From assembly GCA_019454045.1 (NCBI GenBank), contig SKCR01018444.1, positions 243,279 to 307,278 of the forward strand: 64,000 bases of DNA, in the 5' to 3' direction. The notes beneath the pieces were generated by a model. It saw nothing but the letters and a program-made list of their open reading frames with translations, did no database searches and was not told where the DNA came from. Source of the stretch: Zanthoxylum bungeanum. Taxonomy: Eukaryota > Streptophyta > Magnoliopsida > Sapindales > Rutaceae. Shown here in pieces: positions 1-12,197 of the stretch (its first letter is position 1; the number at the start of each line of letters is the position of its first letter). A program made the translations under genes and the position numbers.

Positions 1-1853
1 TCCAAGTCCGAAACATATATATCTAATACATACGTCAATATATCCAATACATTTTCCTAACCATTTCCTCTGAATCAACTAAGCCTTGGCTTTGGCACAA
101 CAAACCTAATGATTCCAGTTAAGCGGGACCCATTGACAAGGAAAGTTTCGTAATCAATGTCGATGGACAAGAAGTGATCTTGACTTTGGCCAACAAATCA
201 CAACTTGGACAGGACACCGATGTGGAACAAAACTCTCATGATTCAAACACATCCTCAATTGACAAAGGTCTTGACTTTGGCCAACAAACCAATGCCAATT
301 TCGGATCTTGAGAAAGAATCATTCAATGGAAGGAAAATCGCTTAATATTGTTTGAGGGATTTTTCGCGTAATTGGCAACCAATTAATTTATCTTTGTTAG
401 GTCTCATCATCATACACCCTTAAGCATGCTTCTAAAACATCATAAAGCGTGTAAAGTAAAGTAATAGTGATATGCGGATGGATATATAAACAACTTGTTC
501 CTAGAACAAATCACTCCCTTTCCTCTCCCCGCTAGCACTATTCTACTTCTACCCAATTACATAATACAATAAGAGAAACCTCATTTACATTGAGGGGAAT
601 TAGGTGAGAAGAGAATACAAAGAGATAAAGAGATAAGGCTGGACACGCAGGTCCAATTTATAAATTCCAAATTTACAATAATTTCTAAAATTACCCTTCC
701 CTTCTAATATCCATCCGATATGCACTATTCATACAACACATTCACATTCATTCATTCATTCAAGGCATGTTATACAACCAATCAAATCCAATTAATTAGT
801 CTTTAATTAGGTGACAATACAATGTTCAAACAATTGTTTGCATTTGCGCGAGTCCAACTCGTTTTGAGAATAAATACATATGGTATGAATTCACGAATTA
901 TATCGAACTACTCGTTAAATCCAATTTAAGTCGTATTCAATACTAATCCTTTTATTTAATTCTAAATTAAATATTTACACTTTTATTGTGCTTTTATAAC
1001 TTAGATTCCAAATCTAGTACTATTGGGTCTCAAAGCCCAACTAACATCTAATGTCCGTTTAATTAAAGTCCGATGGGCTTTCTATTGATTTCATTAGGCT
1101 TGGGCCTTGGTCAATGTGGGTCAAACCCAATTTCCAAGCCCAATAAGGAATCACCCTCATTTGCCATAAAACCAATATCAAGCCCATAAGGCCCAATTAA
1201 ACATAAAAGCCCATTTATTACATTTGGACTTAAATGGTGTGATTTAGGCCCATTTTGGATCCAATCCAAATGGTCCAAATCTACTTGGCCCAACCAAGCC
1301 CATTTATGACCAAATATAATAGTTTTAGGCCCAATTCAATTTAAGCCCAATTAACTAAATTTTAAAATTCCAAATTTTATAACTTAATTAATTAAAGTGT
1401 ATTTACATGATTAATCCTTTAAATCAATATTCCCAAAATATCAAATTAATCTATTAATCATATTTTTATCTTAAATACATGTCCAACATTATTTAATCAA
1501 AAAATCAAGTCCATAATCATCATCAAGCATTCGGCCAAGGTGATTAATATGGTTCCGATTTCGTTTTCAATCCAATCAAGTTACAAATGATCATCTCCAT
1601 ATTATTTCAAGTCATCCAATGTCTTAAAATTAAAAAATCATCTAGTCCACATGCTTGCATGTATTCGGCCAAGCCTCATTTGGGTTGGAAAAATTAATCC
1701 AATTTATTTTCCATGAAATTGATGATGTATAATCTATTTAACATACATCTAAGCATATTTAATCAAGCAAACTCATCAAATCATGCTTCAAACAATTTTC
1801 CCCAAATAACATCCTAATATATTTGCATGCTTTTTTAGGCTCAATGATACCAT
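1..1853 (-). mobile_element. Copia A element 1: 5' internal region (leader and start of gag), cut by window edge
   Basis: This stretch matches, in the same orientation, 58200-60053 and, in reverse, 45603-47460, so it is the part of a family A copia element between primer site and gag. Reading leftward from the primer site at 1841-1852 it holds an AT-rich leader, a cluster of TGGGC/GCCCA motifs (about 1020-1350), and a block at 1-311 where two copies of TCTTGACTTTGGCCAACAAA (178-197, 269-288) lie in a short plus-strand open stretch. No sense gag ORF is visible. The rest of the element lies off the left edge. Confidence 0.75.
1841..1852 (-). other. Primer binding site, copia A element 1
   Basis: On the minus strand this reads TGGTATCATTGA, a diverged form of the initiator-Met tRNA complement TGGTATCAGAGC used by plant copia elements. 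It sits two bases past the LTR end, as in the sister copy at 60041-60052, which keeps the standard sequence. Confidence 0.7.
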
Positions 1854-3812
1854 TGTTGGAAATCTAATAACCATGTCCCAAGATCAAAAACAAGCAAAAT
1901 ACATACAAGAATGAACTATATTGAAGTATGGCGGAAACAATACTCACAAAAATGGAATGTGGATGCGTTTGATGAAACAAATGTTGCTCCTTTGTGCAGT
2001 GAAGAATTCGGCCAAGCAGAAAAGAGAAGCTCCAAGCTTTAATTGATCTTTCCAAGCTCTAAGATGAGTTTCCCATAACACCTTGTATGATCCCTTGATG
2101 TTGCTAGCCAAAGTTGTGTGTTAGAGTTCCAAACAAGCACACTTTCTTCTTGTCTTGCCACAAAACAAATGAAGAATTGGAGAGAGCTTTTAGGGCTTAC
2201 TGTTTCGGTAATTTGAGAGAGGAAGAAGATCAGATTTTTTGTCTCAAAAATCAATTTATATTTATGTCATAATAATTATTAAATAATAATATATTTATGA
2301 CACAAACCATGCAAAGGCTTAGAGTGTCTAACACTCAATTTCCATGCAATACCCTTGAGTGCTTTGTACACTATCTTCATGCATTACATCAATCAATTAA
2401 ATAATGTAAATAATGCCATGTGTCATGTGGGCCCCACACGTTTCCAAATGAAAGTGGGCCCACGTGCACTCACGCGTTCGGATCCGATATTTCCGAAATA
2501 TCGAACTTACGTCGCGACGTTAATTAAATCGAATTTAAATAAATAATTGCGCCTAGCGAAATTATTATTTACGTCGCTAACGAATTAATTCTAAATTAAC
2601 TCGTTTGCCCGAATTAAAATCTAATTTTAATTTCGCGTCGAAATCGAATTCCGATTATTATATCGAATATAATAATTTTACGATTAATTCTAAATTAATC
2701 GTTCTCTCTCTTTATATAGTACTTTATCCAAGATAAAGTCTCTCCGTAATTAATCCAAGATTAATCGAGTTTGAATCATACGTCATTGGTGAATCTTCGG
2801 GAAGCGACCCAAGAGACCTCTAGATATGTTGGCAGTAAATCCGGTTGTCGAACTATTCGAACACGTACGTACCAAGTACTACGTTTTTACCGATTTACAA
2901 GACAAGGTTAGCTTCTAGCAAAACGCCATGCCTACCCAATTCTCTAGAAATATTCTTACTGGAATATTAGATCTATAACAGGCGTAGTATACCGTAGTAT
3001 AGTGTATATCGAACCAGTATCGGATGATCACATGTAAGGCCTGGGGCTGGAGATGTGTCTGCCCCGTACGATACACATATCGGACATCAAGCAACCAGTC
3101 TCTTTGAATCGGATAATCCTGACCTAGTCATATTATCCCGATGGTTGCAACCATTATAGAGTACTAGTTCTGTATCCCTCGCGATCATCATCTCCATATG
3201 TCTGAAGTGATACTTCCATCTTGACATCACACCCAGTACACTACGATTCTCGATAAACCCAGAAGAGGTATACACAGAACCCGTTAAAGCCCTGGACCAC
3301 CAAACCTAAATTTTACCGATTGTCGTAAGTACTAGCGATGCAAATCTCAGGTTAAGATCATATGCACCTACCCTGAAGCGGACTCCCATAGACACGCAGA
3401 CATACTACCAATGGACTCCGCGGGGTCTATCCAGAGCGAAGCTGTTTTCCGTACCAGCGGTAAAACACAACCTCCTACCGCATTTGCATAAGTATCCAAT
3501 ACTTAAATATATGAGAACTATGCCGTTGTGCCCTCACAACATGCACAAGTGCAGTACTAGTCTATTCCGCATTATCGATGTCCAATCTCGATAATACTAC
3601 GACTAGGGATATTTAATGATTAAACCTTTATGGATTGATACTGTCTCATATCATCACAATCCGGAACTAATCATAGGGACTTTTACCATTTATATATCAA
3701 AGTAATTAAATTACAAAACGGTAAAAGGCAATTTCATTACTACATAGTTAATTTGTACAATAATACAATATCATTACAAAATAGTGACGCTATGGGTCAT
3801 TACTGTCTAACA
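1854..3812 (-). mobile_element. LTR of copia A element 1 (5' LTR)
   Basis: A 1,959-bp LTR bounded by TGTTAGACAG at 3812 and CCAACA at 1854 on the minus strand. It aligns along its length with 19232-21313, 51424-53486 (reverse) and 60054-61970. Shared landmarks include the AT-rich block at 2530-2780, the exchange-like block with GGTCTATCCAGAGCGAAGCT near 3425, and the CATAGCGTCACTATTTTG head. Short ORFs inside it are not conserved between copies in a coding-like way and I do not call them genes. Confidence 0.85.
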
Positions 3813-3891
3813 CCTTTGTCACATAGTTAATTTGTACAACAACACCATGATCTGTACAAATAGTGACACTATGGGTCATAACTGTCCAACA
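3813..3891 (-). mobile_element. 79-bp head of a second copia A LTR
   Basis: The sequence repeats the first 79 bases of the family A LTR (starting TGTTGGACAGTTATGACCC at 3891 on the minus strand) and then stops where the complete LTR of element 1 begins. The simplest reading is that element 1 inserted at base 79 of an older A LTR. That older LTR in turn abuts the broken pol of copia B at 3893. Confidence 0.75.
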
Positions 3892-3892
3892 C

Positions 3893-4774
3893 ATCCTCGG
3901 CATTTAGATCTACCGTAATAGATCTAAGAGGTTGTTAGGACTTTCTCAATCTACGTACATAGATAAATTTTTGAAAAGATTCAAAATGGAAGATTCCAAA
4001 AGAGGTAATTTACCTACTTGTCATGGAATCAAATTATCTAAGGAGCAATGTCCACATACTCCTTCAGATAGAGAGCGTATGAGTATGATCCCTTATGCTT
4101 CAGCAATAGGATCTATCATGTACGCCATACTATATACAAGACTTGATGTCTCTTATGCTCTTAGCATAACGAGCAGGTATCAGGCAAATCCTGGTGAGCA
4201 ACACTGGGCAGCTGTCAAAACAATCCTCAAGTATCTGAGAAGAAATAAGGATGTGTTCTTGAAATACGGAGATTGTTCTGAGATGAAAGTCATTGGTTAC
4301 TGTGATGCGAGCTTTCAGACCGATAGGGATGACAACAGATCACAAATAGAATATCTGTTTACTATGAATGGTGGAGTTGTCAGTTGGAAAAGCTCAAAGC
4401 AGTCAACTACAACAGACTCCACCACTGAAGTCGAGTATATTGCAGCATCTGAGGCAGCTAAAGAAGCAGTCTGGATAAAGAAGTTCATCACGGAGCTGGA
4501 AGTGCTTCCCGCGATAAAGATTGGTGTCACGATGTACTGTGACAACACGGGTGTCATTGCTCAATCATTGGAACCAAGGTCCCACCAGAAATCCAAACAA
4601 GTACTCAGGCGATTTCATCTCATCATGGAGATTGTTGAGAGAAAAGAAGTTATTATAGAGAAAATACCCACAGAAGATAATATTGCAGATTCTCTGACTA
4701 AAGGACTGACTCAACAAAAGCATGATAGGCACACCCAAGAGTATGGTGTCAAGATTCATACTAGTTGGCTATAG
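3893..4774 (+). pseudogene. Copia B pol 3' part: end of reverse transcriptase and RNase H
   Basis: The C-terminal part of a Ty1/copia polyprotein. Reading from 3893 the frame gives ILGI, a stop at 3905, then YRNRSKR and LGLSQSTYIDKF, the usual thumb region after the RT palm. RNase H follows, with the CDASF motif, then SWKSSKQ, TDSTTEVEYIAASEAAKEA and the tail NIADSLTKGL. The frame stays open from 3932 to the stop at 4772-4774. The palm with YVDD, and everything upstream, is missing because a family A LTR cuts the gene just before 3893. A purine tract and LTR follow, confirming it is the 3' end of an element. Not functional on its own. Confidence 0.9.
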
Positions 4775-4788
4775 TGCAAGTGGGAGAT
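4775..4788 (+). other. Polypurine tract, copia B
   Basis: GCAAGTGGGAGATT lies between the pol stop codon and the TGTTAGGG start of the LTR, the place and composition expected for the plus-strand primer. The same AAGTGGGAG core precedes the LTRs at 44361, 51424 and 41744. Confidence 0.85.
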
Positions 4789-4828
4789 TGTTAGGGATAT
4801 GCCCTATATCCAACTTGTGGATGGGCTA

Positions 4829-4836
4829 TATGTACA
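4829..4836. repeat. hAT target site duplication, left copy
   Basis: TATGTACA occurs directly left of the terminal repeat and again at 7819-7826 directly right of the other end. Eight base pairs is the duplication length of the hAT superfamily. Confidence 0.93.
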
Positions 4837-7818
4837 TAGACCCGGCCGGCGGTTCGGTTCCGGTTCAGAACCGAACCGAACCGGCCGGTTTCCGGTTCCA
4901 CAAGTGTGGAACCGGAACCTAAAACCGAACCGGAACCGAACCGTTCGGTTCCGGTTCGGTTCGGTTCTTTTTTTTTTTAATTAATTAAAATAAAAAAATG
5001 AGATTAAATTTATAAATAAAAAAATTATTACATTGAAGAGCTTGAGCTTAAATTTTTAAAAATTTAAGTTGCCTACGTATCCTCCAAGGGTGAGAGGAAT
5101 CAAAGCTCACGTAGTTCCATTACAAGTTTTAGTCTTTTAGACATATCCCCTTTGTAAATTATAATTTTACAATTATCAATCATCATTATCAGTTGATCCT
5201 TCGGCTCTGGTTCCGCTTGCACTTGTTGCAGAAGCATTATCGAACAAATCTTCACAATCATCGGGGGCATCTTCTTGTTGTCTCAGATCAGCTCGAGTCC
5301 AATCATCCACACAAGTTGTTGCTCCTAGAGTGCTTGGATGTAATGAAGATCGCCTAGCTTCCAATATATTACCTCCCAAGCTGAAGGCTTGCTCAACCGC
5401 AACGGTGGAAATAGGTGCAGCCAAGATCTCTTTAGCAATAATAGATAAAACATGATATATATTTTGATGCCGGTTCCACCATTCAAGGATTTTAAAATTT
5501 TTACTGCATAAACTTTCATTAGAAAACTCAAAATTTGTAGATAAATAATTATCTAATTCAGGATTATTAGTTGTCGTATCCCTAGATTTTTTATTTCGTT
5601 GCAATAACCAACGATCCCCTGCGCTAAGTCTTGTTTGAATTACCGGTTCGCTACTACTAGATTGACCTAATGTTCCTAAGTTATATCTTACAATATAATC
5701 ATTAAATAAAATAATTAAATCACTTCTTAATTTCGTCATTATGCTCGTAATATCAATGTCATCTAATATTCCTAAATAACCATAGTAAGCTTGTAAACCA
5801 CCATTCAAACCTTCTAATTTAAATCTAGGATAAAAAACAGCAGCAATAAGATAAAGTAAAGGAATTTCTCTAAAATAATGCAACCATTTTACCTTCATAA
5901 CAGTAATGGCTTCGAGCAAAACAAGATCATTAGGGTCGTCACTGTCAATATGCTCATCGAGAGTGCCAACAATATTCAAACTCTCAAGAAGAAATAAATG
6001 TGATGTAGGATAATAAACACCGCTAAAAACTAAAGTAGCATCATTAAAAACTCTTAAAATATCTAAAAAAATTTCACAAATATCCCATTGACTAGGATAA
6101 AGTGTGATATTTTGAACATGTTGAGAAAAAAAACTACATAATGCATCTTTGTATTGAAATGCTTGACATAAAAGAAAATAAGTAGAATTCCAACGTGTTG
6201 GAACATCTCTAGAAAATTTAATCGGTTTAATACCATTTATTTTACAAAACTTGGTCCATTCTCTCCTAACTTGAGAATATGACCAAATACAATTAAGTGC
6301 CATTTTAATTGGATCAAGGAAATGAGATAATAATTTTAAACCGTCTTGCACACATAAGTTTAGGACATGACATGTACAACGAATATGAAAAAATCGACCC
6401 CCTAAATTTGGTTCACATAAGGATTTTAAATCATTAATGGATGAAGTATTTGCAGATGCATTATCAAATCCAATTGTTAAAATTTTTTCTACTAAACCAT
6501 ATTCATCAAAAATTACCTTCATCATTCTATAAATATTTTGTGCAGTATGTGGGTCATCAAAAACTCTAAATGCAATAAGTCTTTTTTTGCATGGTAAATG
6601 ATGCATCAATCCAATGACAAGTCACACCCATGTATAAGTGTGTTTGCCAATGGTCACTCCAAATATCAGAACATATAGAAATACGACCTTTCATCTCTTT
6701 AAATATTTCATTTAAAATAATTTTACCATCTTTATATAATTTGAAAATATGACGTTTTGTTGTGTTTCGAGACATTCTACATGCAGCAGGTTTAAAGCAT
6801 TATGCACGTAATTAGTAAAATGAAGTTTTTCACCAAAACTTAAAGAAAGATGTGCCATACAAGTTAATTTCGCAAATTCTTCTCTATTTTTTGCATCAGA
6901 ATATTTAAATAAATCAACACTACTCGTACCTCTACTAGATGATGCATACCTGGCCATTTGAGTCTGCGTCGTATCAATGCCAAATTCAACCGGATGATGT
7001 TTTTCCATGTGCTTGATCATATTGCCGTATCCACCTGAAAATTTATAGATAACCCCAAAATAGTTGCAAATTGCTCGTTGTGAACCATCTTCTAGGCGTT
7101 CCAAAGTAAAATGAATTTTGAAAATATCCGAGGACCGAGCCTTAACTTCTCTTCTCCGTGATTGTGCACTGACACTAGGGCCGCTCTCTTGGGTTGGCAT
7201 ATTTGACATAATGTTCTCAGATGAGCTTGCCATTTTTCGTTTGAGAAATTAGGAAGAAAAATAAGAAAATTGAATAATTACGAATAAGAGATTTATAGAA
7301 AATGAGAGAGTTGAGAATTTGGTGTGATGAAATTATGAAAAATGAATCATATTTATAGAATTTTAGAATTTTTTGATACCAAAAATGCCCCTAAATTTAG
7401 GGGTACATTAGTAATTTTTATTTTATATAATAAAAATATATTTTTTTAATTTTTTTAATTTTTTTTTTGGCAGGGAGCCAAATGGCTCCTTGCATCCCCC
7501 AAAGGCACTAGCCGTTGGGGGAATTAGGCCCCCAACGGCTAGTAGCCGTTGGGTGCCGTAGGGTTCCTGTTGGAACCGTACGGTTCCAACCGGAACCGTT
7601 CGGTTCCGGTTGGAACTGTCCGAACCGGTGGAACCGTATGGTTTCACCGGTTCGGACCAGTTCGAGTTGGGGTGGAACCCCAACCGAACCGGTCCCATTC
7701 CGGCTAGGTTCTGGAACCAGAACCGGAACCGGAACCGGTTGGAACCGGAACCTTCCGGTTCCAACCGGTTCGGTTCTGGTTCGGTTCCGGTTCCGAACCG
7801 GAACCGTGGCCGGGTCTG
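4837..7818 (-). mobile_element. hAT-superfamily DNA transposon, complete ends, broken transposase
   Basis: A 2,982-bp element with short terminal inverted repeats, TAGACCCGGCC on the left and CAGACCCGGCC read inward from the right, flanked by a perfect 8-bp duplication. Both subterminal regions (about 4847-4970 and 7550-7810) are filled with alternating GAACCG and CGGTTC hexamers. Such arrays serve as transposase binding sites in Ac-like elements; that role is inferred here. A single transposase region lies on the minus strand (7233-5176). The element sits in a copia B LTR, so it arrived after that retrotransposon. Confidence 0.93.
5176..7233 (-). pseudogene. hAT transposase (BED finger, RNase H-like core, hATC domain), two frameshifts
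   Basis: The transposase would excise and reinsert the element. Translation starts at 7233 (MASSSENIMSN). A BED-type finger follows at codons 35-80, but the first pair reads CNYF where a second cysteine is expected; the HMEKHH histidines are kept. The frame shifts near 6790 and continues as SRNTTKRH then CSDIWSD (6775-6566). It shifts again in a run of seven A near 6590 and continues in the 477-codon frame ending at 5176. That frame has FDNASAN (a likely catalytic Asp), CTCHVLNL (the CxxH motif of hAT enzymes) and a C-terminal dimerisation domain with EWWNRH, PISTVAVEQAFSLGG and RRSSLHP. The tail is acidic. Introns could explain one shift, but both look like small indels. Confidence 0.9.
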
Positions 7819-7826
7819 TATGTACA
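7819..7826. repeat. hAT target site duplication, right copy
   Basis: TATGTACA, identical to 4829-4836. Confidence 0.93.
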
Positions 7827-9719
7827 TGTATTTGCAATATTTTCATTAATTAATAAAATGACAATCTTTATTATACGTGTCTTACATAAATTATATGAAT
7901 CATCAAACACTGTAATAAAGCCCTTGGAGTAATAAGATGATGGCTTCCACGCCTTATGAGAATCATTACTCTCAAACATTCCTAGTCATAGCTTTGTGAA
8001 TAATCTGGGCGTTCACAAAGCGGAGAGACTAGCATGATGATATCATCCGCCCTTAAGTGGGGTAGCCGATCTCATAGGCTACTAGCGGAGATCCGTCCGC
8101 TTGGTGTATCACATGGATGCATGAGTTGCTCATGTCCATCGAACTGACCGCCGAAAGTTTTCGCATGGAGTGTTTATCCCATGTGTTTGTGAGAACTTTC
8201 ATGTATCGATTGTATGACTAGTCCTTAGACTTGAGGTCTTTACAATCTTATGTGTGGATCAAATGACTTTGACATTCTCCTTCCCCGGTTCAAAAGATCC
8301 GGTCATAAGGGTATGATTGGGTCATTTGTTGAAACACATGAAGTTTGTAAAGATACAATAGAGAATCACCACTCTCTCGGATAATATTTTCTTATAAGAG
8401 TAGTATTCCAGTTCGCGGGTTGATATGTGTGATCAGTGCTTGAGACTGTGGCCGCAACGGAAGAATCATGTGAGATTCTTGGGTTAGGACGATTCATGAC
8501 ACTATCAACATCATACATTTGACTATATGGGTAGACACTTTCCATACCCTAGGTCAAACGGTGGGGATACAGTGAGGCGAGGGACCGTATCATATGTAAA
8601 TCGCATACAGAATGGGTATATATCTTTCTTTCTCATTTGGGGGCATTGTCATGTTGCTAGATGTCAACCTTGGTCATTGAAATCGAATGACCATCTGATC
8701 GGAGGATAATTTATGTTCGATTAAATTATCACGATTCATTTCATGTCCAACTTGAGGGGATCCCAAAAGGTCACACACAACAAAGTCGAAATCAATGGTT
8801 AACATTGCACAATACAAATTTTTAACATCATATATGATTGCTGTAGGAATTGTTTATAAATGGTTCAATGTGTTTAATTATTGAACATATCATTTATGAG
8901 GTTCAAAAGTGGCTTATGGATTGGTGAATGAGGATAGGGGAACTTTGGGAATTGGAAAAATGCATAAGAAAATAAATAAATAAATAAAATATGTGTTTAT
9001 TTTTTTTATTTGTTTTGAATTCCAATTCGGCCCAAACTCTTATTAGGGTTTTATAATCTCATTAAACCACTATATTAAGATCCAATGGCTAAGATTTAAT
9101 TAGCATTTATCCCACATCGGATTCTTAATTAATTTTGTTGTCTTTGGAGTACCTATATAAACCCAAAGAATTATTTACAAAATTTTAACACCAAAACCTT
9201 TCATATCTTGGTTTTATATAAGTGAGCAACTCTAAAGTTTAAGAGTAAGCCACTGATTTTGAGGATCCTTAAGTCTAATTGACTAGAGGAATCTCAAGTT
9301 AAAAGTTTTGAGGAATTTGCCTAGGCTAGCCGAAGGGCAAAATTCCTGTGCACTCAAGGCGTAGTCTTGCCGTTGAGTTTTGGCTTTGGTGTGTGTACCT
9401 TTGGAGGCCACACACTTGGGTGGCTCTTTGGAACATGGAAGAGCTTGCTGAGTTCGAGAAAAGCTTGTAGATTGGAGGGAGGACTGGAGGAGTCTTCGGT
9501 TCAAATAAGTCTTTTTCTTTCTTTATTTTAATTAGAGTTCTTATGATAGTTAGCATGTTTAGGTTTATGTTCCTTGCATGTTTTATTTGTTTTTATGCTT
9601 AGAATATATAGTAACATGCCTAGGCTTGTAGAATAATAAAAAAAATGGGTCTTGGGCAAACGGATAACGGCATCATAATTTTTAATTTTCCGCTGCGCAC
9701 TCACGGCTGCTTCCCAACA

Positions 9720-10303
9720 GGTATCAGGCACAGAGGATCACTCATAAGACCACCGTGGTGTCTCAAGTCAAATGACCACAATAACTACTCAACTCGAAAA
9801 GACAACTATTGACAGTTTTATGGAATATCTATTAGTCATCTTTTATGAGTTTGTTCGATATTCATTCCACTAATGAATATCTGCATTTCTTTACGAACTT
9901 CCACTAAGCTTACAGTCTGTTGAGACAAACCATATGTCCATTACATATATAGACAATGCACTAGTCTTACCAATATAATGACCGACCCATGTCAATATAT
10001 CTAGACCAAGAATAATTTATATTCGAGAGAATGCTGATATTTCTCAACACCATTTGTAACTCTTACAACTATATCACCATATATTGTAACTCTCGAGTCT
10101 TTACTAATTTCATATAAGGTTCCGAGTGAAACTCGAAATCTCTAACTCTTAGAGTAATCTAACACTTAGATTTACAATATATAAATAAAAGTAAGAAATT
10201 AAAATACAAATAAATAAATAATCTTGATAAAGAAAATATTACATTGCATAAATAATAAATATTCATACAAAAAGTGAATGGTGCTCGATCTCCATTTCCA
10301 ACA
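9720..10303 (-). mobile_element. Copia C 3' LTR, truncated to its first 584 bp
   Basis: On the minus strand this starts TGTTGGAAATGGAGATCGAGC at 10303 and matches 16918-17501 nearly base for base, with only scattered substitutions and a 5-bp indel. It is cut at 9720, where the copia B LTR ends. The purine tract GTGGGAG lies just inside at 10304-10310. The close match to the 5' LTR suggests copia C is one of the younger copia elements here. Confidence 0.88.
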
Positions 10304-10315
10304 CTCCCACCTGAT

Positions 10316-12113
10316 CTAGTGCCATTCACGATAGTATCTAATACCCATAGACTCCACGTGTTTCTCAAACAACTTGGGAGTTAAGGCTTTAGTCAGTGGG
10401 TCCGCTATATTTTCTTCAGTTCGTACTTTACAAACTATAATGTCACCTCTAGCCAAAATTTCTCTAATTATGTGATACTTTCGTTCCACATGCTTAGATT
10501 TCTGATGAGCGCAAGGTTCATTGGCTTGAGCTATCACACCATTGTTTTCACAGTATAACGGAATAAGATCTACTATAGATGGGACTACTCCAAGCTCCGT
10601 AACAAACTTTTTGATCTAGACAGCTTCCTTTGCGGCTTCTGAAGCAGCAATGTATTCTGCCTCGGTGGTGGAATCAGCAGTCAAACTCTGCTTGGTGCTC
10701 TTCCAACTAATGGCACCGCCATTGAGAGAAAACACAAACACAGATGTAGACTTTCTATCATCTGGATCAGATTGAAAATCTGAATCCGTGTAACCTCTCA
10801 ACTGTAAGTCATTTTCTCCATAAATGAGAAACTTATCCTTTGTACCCTTAAGGTATTTCAGGATATGTTTCACAGCCATCCAATGGTCCTGACCCAAATC
10901 AGACTGATAAAGACTTGTAACACTTATAGTCTTGCTGATATCAGGTCTAGTACATAACATGTCATACATTATGCTACCAACAGCGGAAGCATAAGGCTGG
11001 CTAACCATTTTAGCCCTTTCATCATATGTCTTAGGACACATTTTCTTAGGCAGATGAATACCATGTTTAAAAGGTACATTGACTGTCTTACAGTCAACAA
11101 ATTTGTACATTTCTAGGATCAAATCAATGTACTTGGACTGAGAGAGTCCTATCAACCTCATCGCTTTATCTCTATAAAGCTTTATACCTAGTATATAAGA
11201 GGCCTCTCCCAAATCCTTCATGGAGAAATTCTTACTTAAATAGGCTTTGACAGATTGTAACATACCTATATTGTTTCCGATAATAAGTATATCATCAACA
11301 TAAAGCACTGAGAAGACTACCATGCTCCCACTTACCTTTTTATAGACACAGGATTCCTCTTCGTTTTTAATGAAACCAGACGATCTGATCATATCATCAA
11401 AATGAAGGTTCCAACTACGGGAAGCTTGTTTAAGTCCATAAATAGACTTTTTAAGCTTACACACTTTTAAGCTTACACACCAGATTAGGATCTTTGGCGA
11501 ATGCGAATCCCTCGGGTTGTTCCATATGGATATCTTCCTCAAGATTTCCATTTAGAAAAGCCGTTTTCATATCCATATGCCAAATTTCATAATCATAATG
11601 TGCAGCAATAGCTAATAAAATCCTGATTGACTTAAGCATGGCTACAGGAGAAAAGGTTTCCTCATAATCAATACATGATTTCTGAGTATATCATTTTTCT
11701 ACTAGTCGAGCCTTAAAGGTTTCAACCTTTCCATCGGGCCCCCGCTTCCTCTTGTAAACCCATTTACAACCGATAGGAATAATTCTGTCGGGAAGCGGAA
11801 CCAAGTCCCAGACTTGGTTATCATGCATTGAGGCAATCTCGGATTTCATAGCTTCCAGCCATTTCTCCGCATCGATGTCTAACATCGCCTCTTTGTAGGT
11901 TAAATGATCCTTTTCTTCTATAAAGAAAACATCGAGGGCATCGTCAGATGTCGTCCTGTACCTAACAGGGGGTCTCGATATCCTTTGTGACCTACGAGGT
12001 GGTTGTGTCAAAGGTATCTCATCTTCCTGAACTTCTGGTTCTGTCTTCGATTCAATGTTACTTTGATTGACTTCATCAAGATCAATCATTCTATGATCTG
12101 CACTTTCTAACAC
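10316..12113 (-). pseudogene. Copia C pol: reverse transcriptase and RNase H
   Basis: RT and RNase H of a Ty1/copia polyprotein, read leftward. The first piece (12113-11691) has EAMKSEI, GCKWVYKRK and FKARLV. The second (11639-11457) has IWHMDMKTAFLNGNLEED. The third (11551-10616) has SIYGLKQASRSW, the catalytic YVDD (residues 84-87 of that frame), QSKYIDLIL and the RNase H part DSDFQSDPDDRKS to TTEAEYIAASEAAKEAV, then a stop. The last piece (10537-10316) holds the RNase H tail NIADPLTKAL. The frame breaks at 11691, at a perfect 16-bp tandem duplication (11449-11480) and at 10616. Key residues of RT are still there, so decay is fairly recent. Confidence 0.93.
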
Positions 12114-12197
12114 AAATTGTGTTTCTAAGAAAGTTGCATTTCAGACAACAAACACATTTCGGTTCTCGGGATCATAGAACTGATATCCCATGGAATT

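Larger units (their letters stand above)
4789..9719 (+). mobile_element. 3' LTR of copia B, split by a hAT insertion
   Basis: The LTR starts TGTTAGGGATATGCCC at 4789 and ends CTTCCCAACA at 9719. Removing the hAT element (4837-7818) and one target duplication leaves about 1,941 bp, a normal length for this copia type. The part right of the insertion (7827-9719) has no gene. It holds regulatory and 3' end sequence including a TATATAAACC box near 9153. The partner 5' LTR is not in the window. Right of 9719 a truncated copia C LTR begins immediately. Confidence 0.85.

Noticed and set aside
7423..7979. Several overlapping ORFs on both strands, Arg/Pro/Gly-rich
   Set aside because: They read through the GAACCG/CGGTTC hexamer array of the hAT subterminal region in all frames; not genes.
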